Source of the DNA: an uncultured Duncaniella sp. | Lineage (GTDB): Bacteria > Bacteroidota > Bacteroidia > Bacteroidales > Muribaculaceae | Direction: 5' to 3' | NCBI GenBank assembly: GCA_910577255.1 | Contig: CAJTMH010000002.1 | Coordinates: forward strand, 1 to 64,000 | Length of the DNA: 64,000 nt | Part shown: in pieces, positions 15,426 through 24,460 of the stretch | Layout: every line of letters starts with the position of its first letter | Position numbering within the stretch: position 1 is the first letter of the stretch | The notes under the pieces: model-generated | Told to the model about the DNA's origin: nothing | The model's database searches: none | What the model saw: only the letters and a program-made list of their open reading frames with translations | Program-made: the position numbers and the translations under genes

Positions 15426-16481
15426 ATGATGCGTTTCAGCAGCTATCGTGAAGGCGACACAGATGATGAGCCGACCTTCTCACCTACCGATAAGGGCCGT
15501 TGGGATGTAATATCGTCAAAACTTGACACCATGTTCTTAGTGCAACGCGACTATGCCCTCGGCGGCCACGTGATGCCCGAAGCGACCAAGCCATGGCTTG
15601 AAAACAATCTCAAATATTGGTTTGCCGGCAATTGGAGATTGCCATACAAGAACCGCGCAAGCAGGACTTTTGGATGGGGAGATGATATCTCTATTCCCGG
15701 CGATGAATATTTCTCATTTCTTAACGACATTGATTATTCATCTGAGCTGCTCAACCATACCACAGTGTTCGGCCCATACCATTTCCTGACAAAAATTCTT
15801 GAAAATTATCCTGGCCTCACCCCTATAGGGGAATCTCCCGTGAAAGAATGGCAGGACGAAACAAGCCGGAAACTTGCAACAGCTATACCTCAACCGAGCT
15901 CACTGCTCCTTGAACTGCTTGCAGCCACATCATACGTGATGCAGTATGATGACGGAACAATATTGACACCAACACAGACCGCCAATATCAAGGCCGGCTT
16001 CAGCCCGGACATGAGTGAGATATTATTACGCAGGAATGACGGTCTAAAACAACGTCTCCTGCACACGGTTTCTGTAGCAGACTTATCGGCCACCGACTCG
16101 TTCGACCTTAAGAATCATATCGACTCTGCCTACCAAGGGCATCCTGTGGTTGTGGATTTATGGAACACATGGTGTAGTCCGTGCCTTTCGGCTCACAAGT
16201 CCACCGACAAAATCATTACCTCACCTGAATATGCCGATATCGTGTTTCTTTACATAGCCGACGAGTCATCACCTGAGGAAGAATGGCGAAAATATGCTCC
16301 GACAATTGGAGGAAAACAAATACGGATAAGCCGTTCATCGTCAGAGAAGCTGACAAAGGAATATGGGGTGGAAGGATATCCTACCTACCTCATTTTCAAC
16401 CGTGAGCATGTACCAGTGACCAAAACCACAGGTTTTCCAGGAATCAAAGAATATACTGGCCTCCTCGACTCTATAAAATGA
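15426..16481 (+). CDS. TlpA/thioredoxin-like protein, 5'-truncated
   Basis: 351 aa from the first ATG. The C-terminal third is a thioredoxin-fold redoxin: VVVDLWNTWCSPC with the CxxC pair, and the cis-Pro segment EGYPTYLIF. The N-terminal two thirds resemble the helical/beta region that precedes the TlpA domain in Bacteroidetes periplasmic thiol-disulfide oxidoreductases. There is no signal peptide, yet such proteins need one. The frame stays open upstream of the ATG for 15 more codons (LTPDNTNITPLVSAS) that read like real protein, back to a TAG at 15378-15380 next to the palindrome. So the original 5' end has been lost at the boundary with the AT-rich KilA-N/S41 island. Probably a pseudogene, or a cytosolic remnant. 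Confidence 0.8.
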   Translation: MMRFSSYREGDTDDEPTFSPTDKGRWDVISSKLDTMFLVQRDYALGGHVMPEATKPWLENNLKYWFAGNWRLPYKNRASRTFGWGDDISIPGDEYFSFLNDIDYSSELLNHTTVFGPYHFLTKILENYPGLTPIGESPVKEWQDETSRKLATAIPQPSSLLLELLAATSYVMQYDDGTILTPTQTANIKAGFSPDMSEILLRRNDGLKQRLLHTVSVADLSATDSFDLKNHIDSAYQGHPVVVDLWNTWCSPCLSAHKSTDKIITSPEYADIVFLYIADESSPEEEWRKYAPTIGGKQIRISRSSSEKLTKEYGVEGYPTYLIFNREHVPVTKTTGFPGIKEYTGLLDSIK

Positions 16482-16494
16482 TGTAAAGGGGATG

Positions 16495-17730
16495 CTACTG
16501 AGGGCGATAGCGGAGGTTTAGTTCCTGGACGGCCGATTTGTAAATATCGTCACCGTCAGCCTCGATGCAGAGGGTTATGCCTGACCAAAGGCGTCGTGGA
16601 TCGTGGCCGAAATAATCGGGGTCAATCCTGAATGTGTATTCGCCGGTCTGTATCACCGGTCCTGACAGGATGGTGACACGAGGATGCACCCGCGCATGAC
16701 TGTCGCTCTCTCCATCGCGCGATTCGTTGACAAACAACGGCTCAATCGTGAATTCATCGGTGCTGACTTCGGCATTCAGCTTGATATGTTTCTCTCCGTC
16801 ATAAGGGATAAGGCGACCATCAAGTTTGGCCGACACATATTGCATCCGTTTCCCGAACGATGCCGCATAACGCGCCCTCGTCAGGTCAGCCATCTCCTGG
16901 TCGTGATACCAGAACTGATCATGCGGATCAGTGCACTCCGTGCCGTCCGCCATCCATCGCGACATGTAGACACCCCCCTGCGGACGCGGTGTGGCAAGCG
17001 ACTTCTCTATAAACTTGGCGATATACACCTGGGTCTCCTCACACAAGTCGAAATGCCCCTTGCCGGCATCGCAGAGAAATGAAATCCTGCTGTCGGGATA
17101 CATCATCCTGAACGCAAGAGCCGGACGCACACGAGCTTCCCACCATTCATACTCCCCTTCAATCATGAGCCCGGGAATGAAGTCGATGTTGCGCGTGCGC
17201 CCCCACTCGATGTTCTCCCGGCCATAACCGCAAAGATTGGTGCGGGGGGCATCGCCGTGAAACGACACTATGCACAATGTCCGGTCGGGATTCCAAGCTG
17301 CAAAATTCCAGGGGAAAGTGGCCTGGGCCGAATGGCCGAACGGAATCACCCTCGCGGTGGCAATTTCAGGATGCCCTGTGCCAGTGGCAAAATCGGCCAT
17401 TATCTTCTCGAAACGTTCCTGGCATCCATCGGCCACGTCCCAATTCTGTGACCCGCGCTGCACAAAAGCCATAGCCACACCGAGGCTATCCATCATCCCG
17501 CAGAATACAGGACTTCGGAAAAGCACCTCCTCCGTCATGTTCTGATGACAGTAAAGCACCGCACGAACCTCATCACACCCTCTCGGCAAACGGATATAAG
17601 ACCGCTCACCCTCCTCACCGGCCGCATAATCAAAATATCGTCCGACCGGCAATCCGGAGGCTCCGGTACCGATAAAAGCCGACAGTGACATAATGACGAA
17701 GAGGCTTAACGAAAGAATGGAGTGGCGCAT
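16495..17730 (-). CDS. Secreted alpha/beta hydrolase-like protein
   Basis: 411 aa with a signal peptide (residues 1-24, SILSLSLFVIMSLSAFIGTGAS). The middle carries GHSAQ (in PFGHSAQATFP), a GxSxQ variant of the nucleophile elbow of alpha/beta hydrolases, plus a later GKGHFDLCEE stretch that could supply the catalytic His, and an early YCHQNM oxyanion-type strand. The C-terminal ~130 residues form a separate beta-rich region (VTILSGPVIQTGEYTFRIDPDYFG). Likely a periplasmic esterase or carbohydrate-processing enzyme; substrate unknown. Convergent with the truncated TlpA gene, 13 bases apart. Confidence 0.75.
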   Translation of the reverse strand: MRHSILSLSLFVIMSLSAFIGTGASGLPVGRYFDYAAGEEGERSYIRLPRGCDEVRAVLYCHQNMTEEVLFRSPVFCGMMDSLGVAMAFVQRGSQNWDVADGCQERFEKIMADFATGTGHPEIATARVIPFGHSAQATFPWNFAAWNPDRTLCIVSFHGDAPRTNLCGYGRENIEWGRTRNIDFIPGLMIEGEYEWWEARVRPALAFRMMYPDSRISFLCDAGKGHFDLCEETQVYIAKFIEKSLATPRPQGGVYMSRWMADGTECTDPHDQFWYHDQEMADLTRARYAASFGKRMQYVSAKLDGRLIPYDGEKHIKLNAEVSTDEFTIEPLFVNESRDGESDSHARVHPRVTILSGPVIQTGEYTFRIDPDYFGHDPRRLWSGITLCIEADGDDIYKSAVQELNLRYRPQ

Positions 17731-17924
17731 ATAGGCTAATTTTTTATTAGAATGTTTAGGTTGATCACGGCGGCTCTGCTCGCCGTGTCGTTTTCAAATG
17801 TTAATACGTATGTGACGGACCTATTACTTAACCGCTGTGCTAAATCAATGGCAAGCGATAGAGAAATATGGGTGGTCGGCCTAATCAATTTCGGGGTGTA
17901 AAACGTTATGACTATGTGAATAAT

Positions 17925-19028
17925 ATGACTACATCCCCATCCGCCAAACCGCGTCATGACTTGATTTACTACATAGGACGCACGGTTAAAATCATACTGC
18001 CGCTGGCCATCTCGGCAGGACTTATTATATGGCTTTTCCATAAGATAAACCTCCACCAGATCTCCACCATAATCAAGGATGGAGTCGACTACCGTTATAT
18101 AGTGGCCATGATGTGCATCACGGTTCTCTCCCACATAATCCGAGGTGTGCGCTGGGGCATACAGCTGAGGGCTGTCGGCATCCCGCGCATCCCTGCGGTG
18201 GCTGAAAGCGTATCGATATTCGGGGCCTATGCGCTCAACCTCGTGTTTCCGTTCCTCGGCGAGGCATGGAGATGCGTCTACATCACAAAGCGCGAAGGGT
18301 GCAAGCTCTCCACTGTTGTGGGAACCGATCTCGGCGACCGCGCCTCGGACGGCATCATGATACTCATGCTGCTCATCCTGACTCTGTTTGTGGCCCGGCC
18401 TGCAATCGACAAATTCCTTGACAAATACCCCCTCGGAGAAGCTATCGACCGCGTGTCGACCGACGGAATGATGTGGGTGTGGCTCGTAGCCGCCGTGGTG
18501 ATACTGATAGCAGCCGACTATCTCTTCAGGCACACCGGTTTCGTGAAGGGAATCAACACCAGCGCACTCCGTATATGGAACGGCTTCAAAGTGCTCTTCC
18601 ACATGAAAGGCACCGGACTCTACATTGTGCTCACGTTCGGCATCTGGATCTGCTATTTCCTTGAGACTTATGTGTGCTTCTTCGCATTTCCCTTTACTCG
18701 CGAACTCATCACAGGCTCGAACTATGTGCTCGGGCTCATCCCCGGACTGGTTGTCTTTGTGTTCGGATCGTGCAGCATGGCTGTCCCCTCCAACGGCGGA
18801 TTGGGACCATGGAACATAGCGGTGATGTTTGCCCTCAGCCTTTTCGGAATAAGCAACACCGACGGTGCGGCCTACTCGATAGTGTGCTGGAGCTTCCAGG
18901 CCATCGTGCTTGTGGCTTCGGGAATATTCAGCGTATTCTACATAATGGCCAACCACAAATCAGTGAAGCGCCAACTTGCCATGCGTCGCGCCGCCCAGTC
19001 ACAGGCGAATGAAATAAAATCCAATTAA
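17925..19028 (+). CDS. Lysylphosphatidylglycerol synthase-like (UPF0104/AglD2) membrane protein
   Basis: 367 aa with about eight transmembrane helices and no catalytic C-terminal domain. Hallmarks of the LPG-synthase TM family are IRGVRWGIQLRA, the ALNLVFPFLGEAWRCVYI segment and the conserved late motif VPSNGGLGPWNIAV. Members act as flippases or transferases for lipid-linked substrates; here the role is unknown. The ATG at 17925 is chosen because it directly precedes the conserved part; an upstream ATG at 17868 would add 19 non-conserved residues. A long antisense frame covering the gene is an artefact. The fucP-fkp pair follows in the same direction but has its own promoter-like box. Confidence 0.82.
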   Translation: MTTSPSAKPRHDLIYYIGRTVKIILPLAISAGLIIWLFHKINLHQISTIIKDGVDYRYIVAMMCITVLSHIIRGVRWGIQLRAVGIPRIPAVAESVSIFGAYALNLVFPFLGEAWRCVYITKREGCKLSTVVGTDLGDRASDGIMILMLLILTLFVARPAIDKFLDKYPLGEAIDRVSTDGMMWVWLVAAVVILIAADYLFRHTGFVKGINTSALRIWNGFKVLFHMKGTGLYIVLTFGIWICYFLETYVCFFAFPFTRELITGSNYVLGLIPGLVVFVFGSCSMAVPSNGGLGPWNIAVMFALSLFGISNTDGAAYSIVCWSFQAIVLVASGIFSVFYIMANHKSVKRQLAMRRAAQSQANEIKSN

Positions 19029-19065
19029 TAGCCTGGCGCATAACAGATTTTCAGAAAATTATCTG

Positions 19066-19073
19066 TAACTTTG
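19066..19073 (+). promoter_or_regulatory. -7 box of the fucP-fkp operon
   Basis: TAACTTTG, followed by a 107-base untranslated leader with complementary tracts AAGGGGG (19082-19088) and CCCCCTT (19138-19144). No clear -33 TTG at 19-21 bases. Confidence 0.45.
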
Positions 19074-19180
19074 CCTGCCGAAAGGGGGGACATCATGGTC
19101 AACGGCGGTCTATCCGCACACCCATTTATGGTCCTGGCCCCCTTCTCTGCATGGCTATAAATCACACCATCTGAAAATCT

Positions 19181-20521
19181 ATGACTGATAATACCTTGAA
19201 AGCCTCTCCCGGACAAGGAGGCTCTCTCCTAAGCAAGGACGGAGTAAGTTTCGTGTTGCCTTTTGTCGTAATCACCTCCTGCTTTGCGCTGTGGGGATTT
19301 GCCAACGATATCACAGGGCCTCTCGTAAAGGCTTTTTCCAAAATTTTCCGCATGAGTGTCACCGAAGGTGCGCTCGTGCAGGTGGCATTTTACCTTGGAT
19401 ATTTCTGCATGGCCTTTCCGGCCGCAATGTTTATCCAGCGCTTCACCTATAAGGCCGGAGTGATGCTCGGACTCGGACTCTACGCCGCGGGGGCGCTACT
19501 GTTTGTCCCGGCGCAGATGACCGGCATGTACTATCCGTTCCTCATAGCCTACTTCATCATGACGTGCGGACTCTCATTCCTCGAGACCAGCTGCAATCCA
19601 TACATCTACTGTATGGGCAGTGAAGCCACCGCCACGCGACGCCTCAATCTCGCCCAGGCTTTCAACCCTATCGGTGCCCTCTCGGGCATGTTTGTCGCCA
19701 TGCAATTTGTGCAGGCGCGCATGCACCCCATCGACTCCGCCACACGTGCCCAACTGTCGGCCGAAGAGTTTGAGGCTGTCAAGAACGAGGATCTGTGGGT
19801 GCTGATACAACCCTATATCTACATCGGCGCCGTGATACTGGTGCTTCTGCTCCTGGTTCGGCTCATAAAAATGCCGAAAGCCGGCGACACACGCGAGGAG
19901 AAGAGCCTCGGACGAGCGCTTTCGGAGCTTGCCCGAATCAAGAACTACCGTGAAGGTGTAGTGGCGCAGTTCTTCTACGTGGGGGCACAAGTGATGTGCT
20001 GGACATTCATTATCCAGTATGGCGCACGAGTGTTCATGTCGGAAGGGATGGATGAACGCGCGGCAGAAATCCTGTCGCAGAAGTACAACATCATCGCCAT
20101 GGTGTTCTTCACCTGCAGCCGATTCATCTGCACATGGTTCCTGCGCTACATTTCGCCAGGCCGTCTGCTTGCGCTCCTCGGTGTGGCCGGAGTGGCACTC
20201 ACCGCCGGAGTCATCACCCTGACCGGAGTAGAAGGTGTATGGTGTCTGGTGGGAGTCAGCGCCTGCATGTCGCTGATGTTCCCCACCATTTACGGCATAG
20301 CCCTCGAGGGGTTGCGTGACAATGTGAAATTCGGCAGCGCAGGGCTCATCATGTCGATACTCGGCGGCTCCGTGTTCCCGCCTATCCAGGCGGCCATCAT
20401 CGACTCAGGTGTCAGCATCGGCCCACTCCCCTGCACCAACGTGTCATTCATCGTACCGCTAATCTGCTTTATCGTCATAGCAACTTACGGCTTCAGAGCC
20501 TATTCACGTTCAAACCGCTAA
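19181..20521 (+). CDS. fucP: L-fucose:H+ symporter, MFS superfamily
   Basis: 446 aa, 12 transmembrane helices. It follows E. coli FucP in pattern: TSCFALWGFANDITGPLV in TM1 (FucP has its key Asp46 in this FANDI segment) and a TM4 region GLSFLETSCNPYI with the conserved acidic Glu (Glu135 in E. coli). It imports free L-fucose with protons. It ends four bases before fkp, so the two form an operon that imports fucose and directly activates it. No fucose isomerase or aldolase is in the window, so catabolism cannot be judged here. Confidence 0.93.
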   Translation: MTDNTLKASPGQGGSLLSKDGVSFVLPFVVITSCFALWGFANDITGPLVKAFSKIFRMSVTEGALVQVAFYLGYFCMAFPAAMFIQRFTYKAGVMLGLGLYAAGALLFVPAQMTGMYYPFLIAYFIMTCGLSFLETSCNPYIYCMGSEATATRRLNLAQAFNPIGALSGMFVAMQFVQARMHPIDSATRAQLSAEEFEAVKNEDLWVLIQPYIYIGAVILVLLLLVRLIKMPKAGDTREEKSLGRALSELARIKNYREGVVAQFFYVGAQVMCWTFIIQYGARVFMSEGMDERAAEILSQKYNIIAMVFFTCSRFICTWFLRYISPGRLLALLGVAGVALTAGVITLTGVEGVWCLVGVSACMSLMFPTIYGIALEGLRDNVKFGSAGLIMSILGGSVFPPIQAAIIDSGVSIGPLPCTNVSFIVPLICFIVIATYGFRAYSRSNR

Positions 20522-20525
20522 CACA

Positions 20526-23258
20526 ATGACCAAGAAACTGCTTTCGCTCCCCCCGAACCTGGTGGGCAGCTTCCATGACATAACCTCGCTCCCTGATTCC
20601 GAATTTTTCTGCACAAGCGATCCTGTAGGGCGTCGCCTCGGCAGCGGCGGAGGCACCACATGGCTCCTCGAAGGGTGTCACCGCGCATGGGATGCTGACG
20701 TCGACTTCGACAGGTGGCTCGGCAGCGAGAAAAAAATCCTCCTCCACGCCGGAGGACAGAGCCGCCGCCTGCCGGCCTACGCTCCATCCGGTAAAATCCT
20801 CACCCCCGTACCCATATTCCGTTGGGAACGCGGGCAGAAACTCAGCCAGACCCTACTTGACCTCCAACTTCCGCTCTACGAACGCATAATGGCCCATACA
20901 CCCGAGGGTATCAACACCATGGTTGTGAGCGGCGACGTCTATATCCGTGCCGCCAGACAGCTCCCCAAGGTGCCGGAAGCCGATGTGGTGTGCTACGGAC
21001 TGTGGCTCGATGCCTCGATAGCCAAGAACCACGGCGTGTTCGTGAGTCGCCACGAGACACCCAACGTGCTTCACCGCATGCTCCAGAAACCGAGCGTAGA
21101 GGAGCTCAACGGTGTGCTCCAGAGCGGTTACTATCTTACCGACATAGGTATATGGCTCCTGAGTGACCGTGCCGTGCAGCTTCTGCGCGAGCGTAGCCGT
21201 GATGCCGAGGGCAACCTGAAGGAATATGACCTGTATTCCGATTTCGGCCGCTCACTCGGCACCGACCCAACAATCATCGATGACGAACTCCGTAAGCTGA
21301 AAGTGGCCATCGTACCATTGCCCGAAGGTGAGTTCTACCATTTCGGCACAAGCCGCGAGATGATATCCTCGACACTGGCTATACAGAACATAGTGAATGA
21401 CCAGCGGGAAATCAAACACCGTGGCCGCAAGCCACATCCGTCAATTTTCGTGCAAAATTCACAAATCGACATCACCCTCACCGGTGATAATTCCAATCTC
21501 TGGGTCGAGAATAGCCATATAGCCGATGGATGGCAACTGACATCCGACAACATCGTCACCGGAGTTCCGCGCAATGATTGGTCTGTCACTCTGCAGCCGG
21601 GGCAGTGCATCGACATTGTGCCTGTTGGTGATACGGACTCAGCCGTACGCGTCTATGACATTGATGCAAAGTTTGCCGGAGCTGACCAACAACGCAAACA
21701 GTTCCCGGTCGTTTCCGACCTAAAAAATATGGGCGAGACCGTGAAACGCATGCTGGCCGGCCAACCGCTTCCCGAAGGGCTTAAGCTTATGAGCGCCGAG
21801 GAGATTTCAGATGTGGCCAACCTGAGGCGCCTCGTGGCACAACGCCGACAGTATCGCGCTGACAACCTTGAGGGCCTTGCCGCAAACCACCGCCGCAGCG
21901 TGTTCTACCAGATAGACCTTTTTGATGCAGCCCATAGCTTTGCCGAGAGAAGCCTGCCCCTGCCCGCCACTCCAGGAGAGGACACACCACTCCTGACACG
22001 TATCCACGACGCGATGTTCCGCGCTGAAGTACTCAGGGCCACCGGCAAGGATGGCAAGGCATACGAGGAAGAGGCATTCGCGCTGCTCCGCGACGGACTT
22101 ACACGCACGGTGCTTGAGGACAAGCAGCTGCCGCGTCGCGCCGTGTGTGTCGACCAGATAGTATGGAGCCGCTCTCCGGTGCGCATCGATATTGCCGGCG
22201 GATGGTCAGACACTCCGCCCTTCTGCCTCATGGAGGGTGGCAATGTGATAAATCTCGCCATCGAGCTCAACGGCCAGCCGCCTCTCCAGGCCTACGTGCG
22301 GCCATGCAAAGAGCCCCATATCGTGTGCCGGAGCATTGACCTCGGGGCCGAAGAACGCATCAACACCTTCGAGCAACTCCTTGACTTCAACAAAGTAGGA
22401 AGCCCCTTCTCCATCCCCAAAGCAGCGTTGGCACTGGCCGGTTTCCATCCCAGGTTCTGCCAGGTCAACTACCCCAACCTGAAAGCTCAGCTCGAAGAGA
22501 TGGGAGGGGGACTAGAAATCACCCTATTCTCGGCCATCCCGGCAGGAAGCGGCCTCGGCACAAGCAGCATACTTGCCGCGACAGTCCTGGGAGCCATAAG
22601 CGATTTCTGCTCCCTGGCATGGGACAAGAACGAGATATGCCACCGCACCCTTGTGCTTGAGCAATTGCTCACCACCGGAGGAGGATGGCAGGATCAATCG
22701 GGAGGTGTGACAGGAGGAGTGAAACTCCTGCAGACAGGCAAAGGATTTGACCAGAACCCACTTGTGAGATGGTTGCCCGACACACTTTTCACCGACCCGG
22801 AATATGCGTCATGCCATGTGCTCTACTATACCGGCATCACGCGTACAGCCAAGGATATACTTGCCGAGATAGTGCGCAGGATGTTCCTCAACCATGGCCC
22901 ACAACTTGAATTGCTGCGCGACATGAAGGCCCATGCCATGGAGATGTATGACTCAATCCAACGTCAGAACTTCACACGTATGGGTGAACTCGTCAGGACC
23001 ACGTGGCAGCAGAACATGGCTCTCGACCCCGGCACCAATCCACCGGCAGTCGAGGCCGTGACCCGCCTAATCGATGACCTATGTCTTGGTTACAAACTCC
23101 CCGGTGCAGGAGGCGGAGGCTATCTCTACATGGTGGCCAAGGATCCGGAAGCCGCCGCACGCATCAAGCAGGTGCTGCAAAACAATCCACTGAACCCCAA
23201 TGCCCGCCTGGTCGACATGACACTTAGCCGGTCGGGGCTGCAGGTGACACGAAGCTAA
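20526..23258 (+). CDS. fkp: Bifunctional fucokinase / L-fucose-1-P guanylyltransferase (Fkp)
   Basis: 910 aa, close to the 949 aa of the Bacteroides fragilis enzyme. The N-terminal half (to about residue 430) is the GDP-fucose pyrophosphorylase: LHAGGQSRRLPAYAPSGKILTPVP resembles the nucleotide-binding loop. After a linker comes a GHMP kinase: RIDIAGGWSDTPP at about 560, the ATP loop PAGSGLGTSSI at about 680, GGGWQDQSGG, and LPGAGGGGYLYMV near the end. It converts salvaged fucose to fucose-1-phosphate and then GDP-fucose, used in Bacteroidetes to fucosylate capsule and glycoproteins. It is co-transcribed with fucP; the GH95 fucosidase is probably the upstream supplier. Confidence 0.96.
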   Translation: MTKKLLSLPPNLVGSFHDITSLPDSEFFCTSDPVGRRLGSGGGTTWLLEGCHRAWDADVDFDRWLGSEKKILLHAGGQSRRLPAYAPSGKILTPVPIFRWERGQKLSQTLLDLQLPLYERIMAHTPEGINTMVVSGDVYIRAARQLPKVPEADVVCYGLWLDASIAKNHGVFVSRHETPNVLHRMLQKPSVEELNGVLQSGYYLTDIGIWLLSDRAVQLLRERSRDAEGNLKEYDLYSDFGRSLGTDPTIIDDELRKLKVAIVPLPEGEFYHFGTSREMISSTLAIQNIVNDQREIKHRGRKPHPSIFVQNSQIDITLTGDNSNLWVENSHIADGWQLTSDNIVTGVPRNDWSVTLQPGQCIDIVPVGDTDSAVRVYDIDAKFAGADQQRKQFPVVSDLKNMGETVKRMLAGQPLPEGLKLMSAEEISDVANLRRLVAQRRQYRADNLEGLAANHRRSVFYQIDLFDAAHSFAERSLPLPATPGEDTPLLTRIHDAMFRAEVLRATGKDGKAYEEEAFALLRDGLTRTVLEDKQLPRRAVCVDQIVWSRSPVRIDIAGGWSDTPPFCLMEGGNVINLAIELNGQPPLQAYVRPCKEPHIVCRSIDLGAEERINTFEQLLDFNKVGSPFSIPKAALALAGFHPRFCQVNYPNLKAQLEEMGGGLEITLFSAIPAGSGLGTSSILAATVLGAISDFCSLAWDKNEICHRTLVLEQLLTTGGGWQDQSGGVTGGVKLLQTGKGFDQNPLVRWLPDTLFTDPEYASCHVLYYTGITRTAKDILAEIVRRMFLNHGPQLELLRDMKAHAMEMYDSIQRQNFTRMGELVRTTWQQNMALDPGTNPPAVEAVTRLIDDLCLGYKLPGAGGGGYLYMVAKDPEAAARIKQVLQNNPLNPNARLVDMTLSRSGLQVTRS

Positions 23259-23293
23259 CTATTATAGGGGTAGAGCTGAATCCACGGCTGCCA

Positions 23294-24112
23294 CTACCAA
23301 TCTATGACCTTATCAACCACGGCGCGCTGCTCAGAAGCAGTGCGCCGTAAGTATATGCGGGTAGTCTCCAGACTTTCATGCCCCATGAGATCGGCGAGGA
23401 GCGAAATGTCATTGTAACGGTCGAGGAAATTCTTGGCAAACAAATGCCTGAACGAATGTGGATAGACCACTTCGGGATTTATGCCATAGCGCACGGCAAA
23501 AAATTTCAATTGATGTGCCACTCCCCGCGGTGTTAACCGCGCCCCCGAACGGTTGGTGAAAATGTAGCCCGAACTCTTCCCCTTGGCACTCAGCCATTCC
23601 AACGCCTCCCGCTTAAGGGTCGAGGAGATGTATATCCGACGTAGTTTCCCACCTTTGCCATATAAGTCCACATGACCATCGACGACATGCTCCACCTTAA
23701 TCTGCAAAAGCTCGCTGATACGCGCTCCGGTTGCACCAAGAAACCACACTACAAATGCCCAGTCGGCATGGCCATCGACCATCAGCTGTGACTTGAGATA
23801 CCGGTAATCGGCATCACTTATCACATTCTCAATGAATGTTTTATTCTGCAATTTCACGAGACGCAGCTTAAGGTCGGCGCGTCCCGCAAAGTCGAGATAG
23901 CGATTTATGGCCTGCAAGCGCAGATTGACCGTCTGAGGCTTGAAATGCTCCACGAGATACCCCTTGTAGGCCAACAGAGAGGAGGATGAGAACTCACCAT
24001 AGTTCTTATAAAAATAATCCACCGTCCATAGATAGGATTTTAACGTACTCTTTGACAGACAACAATTTCCTGACAAAAATTTTTCAAATTCATAAATCAT
24101 ATCAAGTACCAT
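23294..24112 (-). CDS. Tyrosine recombinase / integrase, orphan
   Basis: 272 aa. A SAM-like core-binding domain (about 5-95, LSKSTLKSYLWTVDYFY) precedes the catalytic domain. Catalytic residues are present: Arg in TGARISELLQ, Lys in the beta-hairpin YGKGGKLRRIYI, HSFRH box, and HESLETTRIYL with the nucleophile Tyr. Size and style fit the short Bacteroidetes recombinases that include DNA invertases (Mpi/Tsr-like) as well as small integrases. No excisionase, relaxase or phage gene is near, and fkp converges on it 35 bases away, so it is not part of a complete mobile element here. It could act on a distant target. Start could also be the fifth-codon ATG. Confidence 0.9.
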   Translation of the reverse strand: MVLDMIYEFEKFLSGNCCLSKSTLKSYLWTVDYFYKNYGEFSSSSLLAYKGYLVEHFKPQTVNLRLQAINRYLDFAGRADLKLRLVKLQNKTFIENVISDADYRYLKSQLMVDGHADWAFVVWFLGATGARISELLQIKVEHVVDGHVDLYGKGGKLRRIYISSTLKREALEWLSAKGKSSGYIFTNRSGARLTPRGVAHQLKFFAVRYGINPEVVYPHSFRHLFAKNFLDRYNDISLLADLMGHESLETTRIYLRRTASEQRAVVDKVIDW

Positions 24113-24460
24113 TCGAGAATATAATAAAACGATAATTAGTTGTTATTGAACTGATTTTAAAGCATTTTACCAATCGCAGAAGCACCAAATTAAAATAATC
24201 TCCTTAAAAAACCAAATCAGCCTTACAGCTAAAGTCTAAAAAACCTTCCAGTGGTCATTTTAATCCTGATTACCAAATATTTGCACAATTTAAGCAGCCT
24301 GTAGGGTTTAACATTTATTATTAAACCCCCTCTTAGTTTTACATCTAATTTTTGTGGGGTATTGAGAGAAAATGTTTAATTTTGCAATTCAATCCTCCAC
24401 CTCACACGGTGCAAAGCGAATAATAGTAGATAAAAAGCCACATATATTATATAAGGAAGT
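24113..24460. other. AT-rich intergenic region between recombinase and lysS
   Basis: 348 bases, much more AT-rich than the genes around it, holding divergent upstream regions. It has an inverted repeat GGGTTTAA-N9-TTAAACCC (24304-24328) and the lysS promoter. I see no open frame or RNA gene. No repeat pair flanking an obvious invertible piece was found. Confidence 0.5.
24351..24384 (+). promoter_or_regulatory. Promoter of lysS
   Basis: TTTG (24351-24354), 22 bases, TAATTTTG (24377-24384), 76 bases before the start codon. Spacing is slightly longer than the usual 19-20. Confidence 0.55.

Noticed and set aside
17736..18956. 406-codon open frame on the minus strand, antisense to the flippase-like membrane protein
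   Set aside because: Composition rich in His, Glu, Tyr and Asp without a hydrophobic core, and it covers a clear transmembrane protein on the other strand; an artefact of codon bias.
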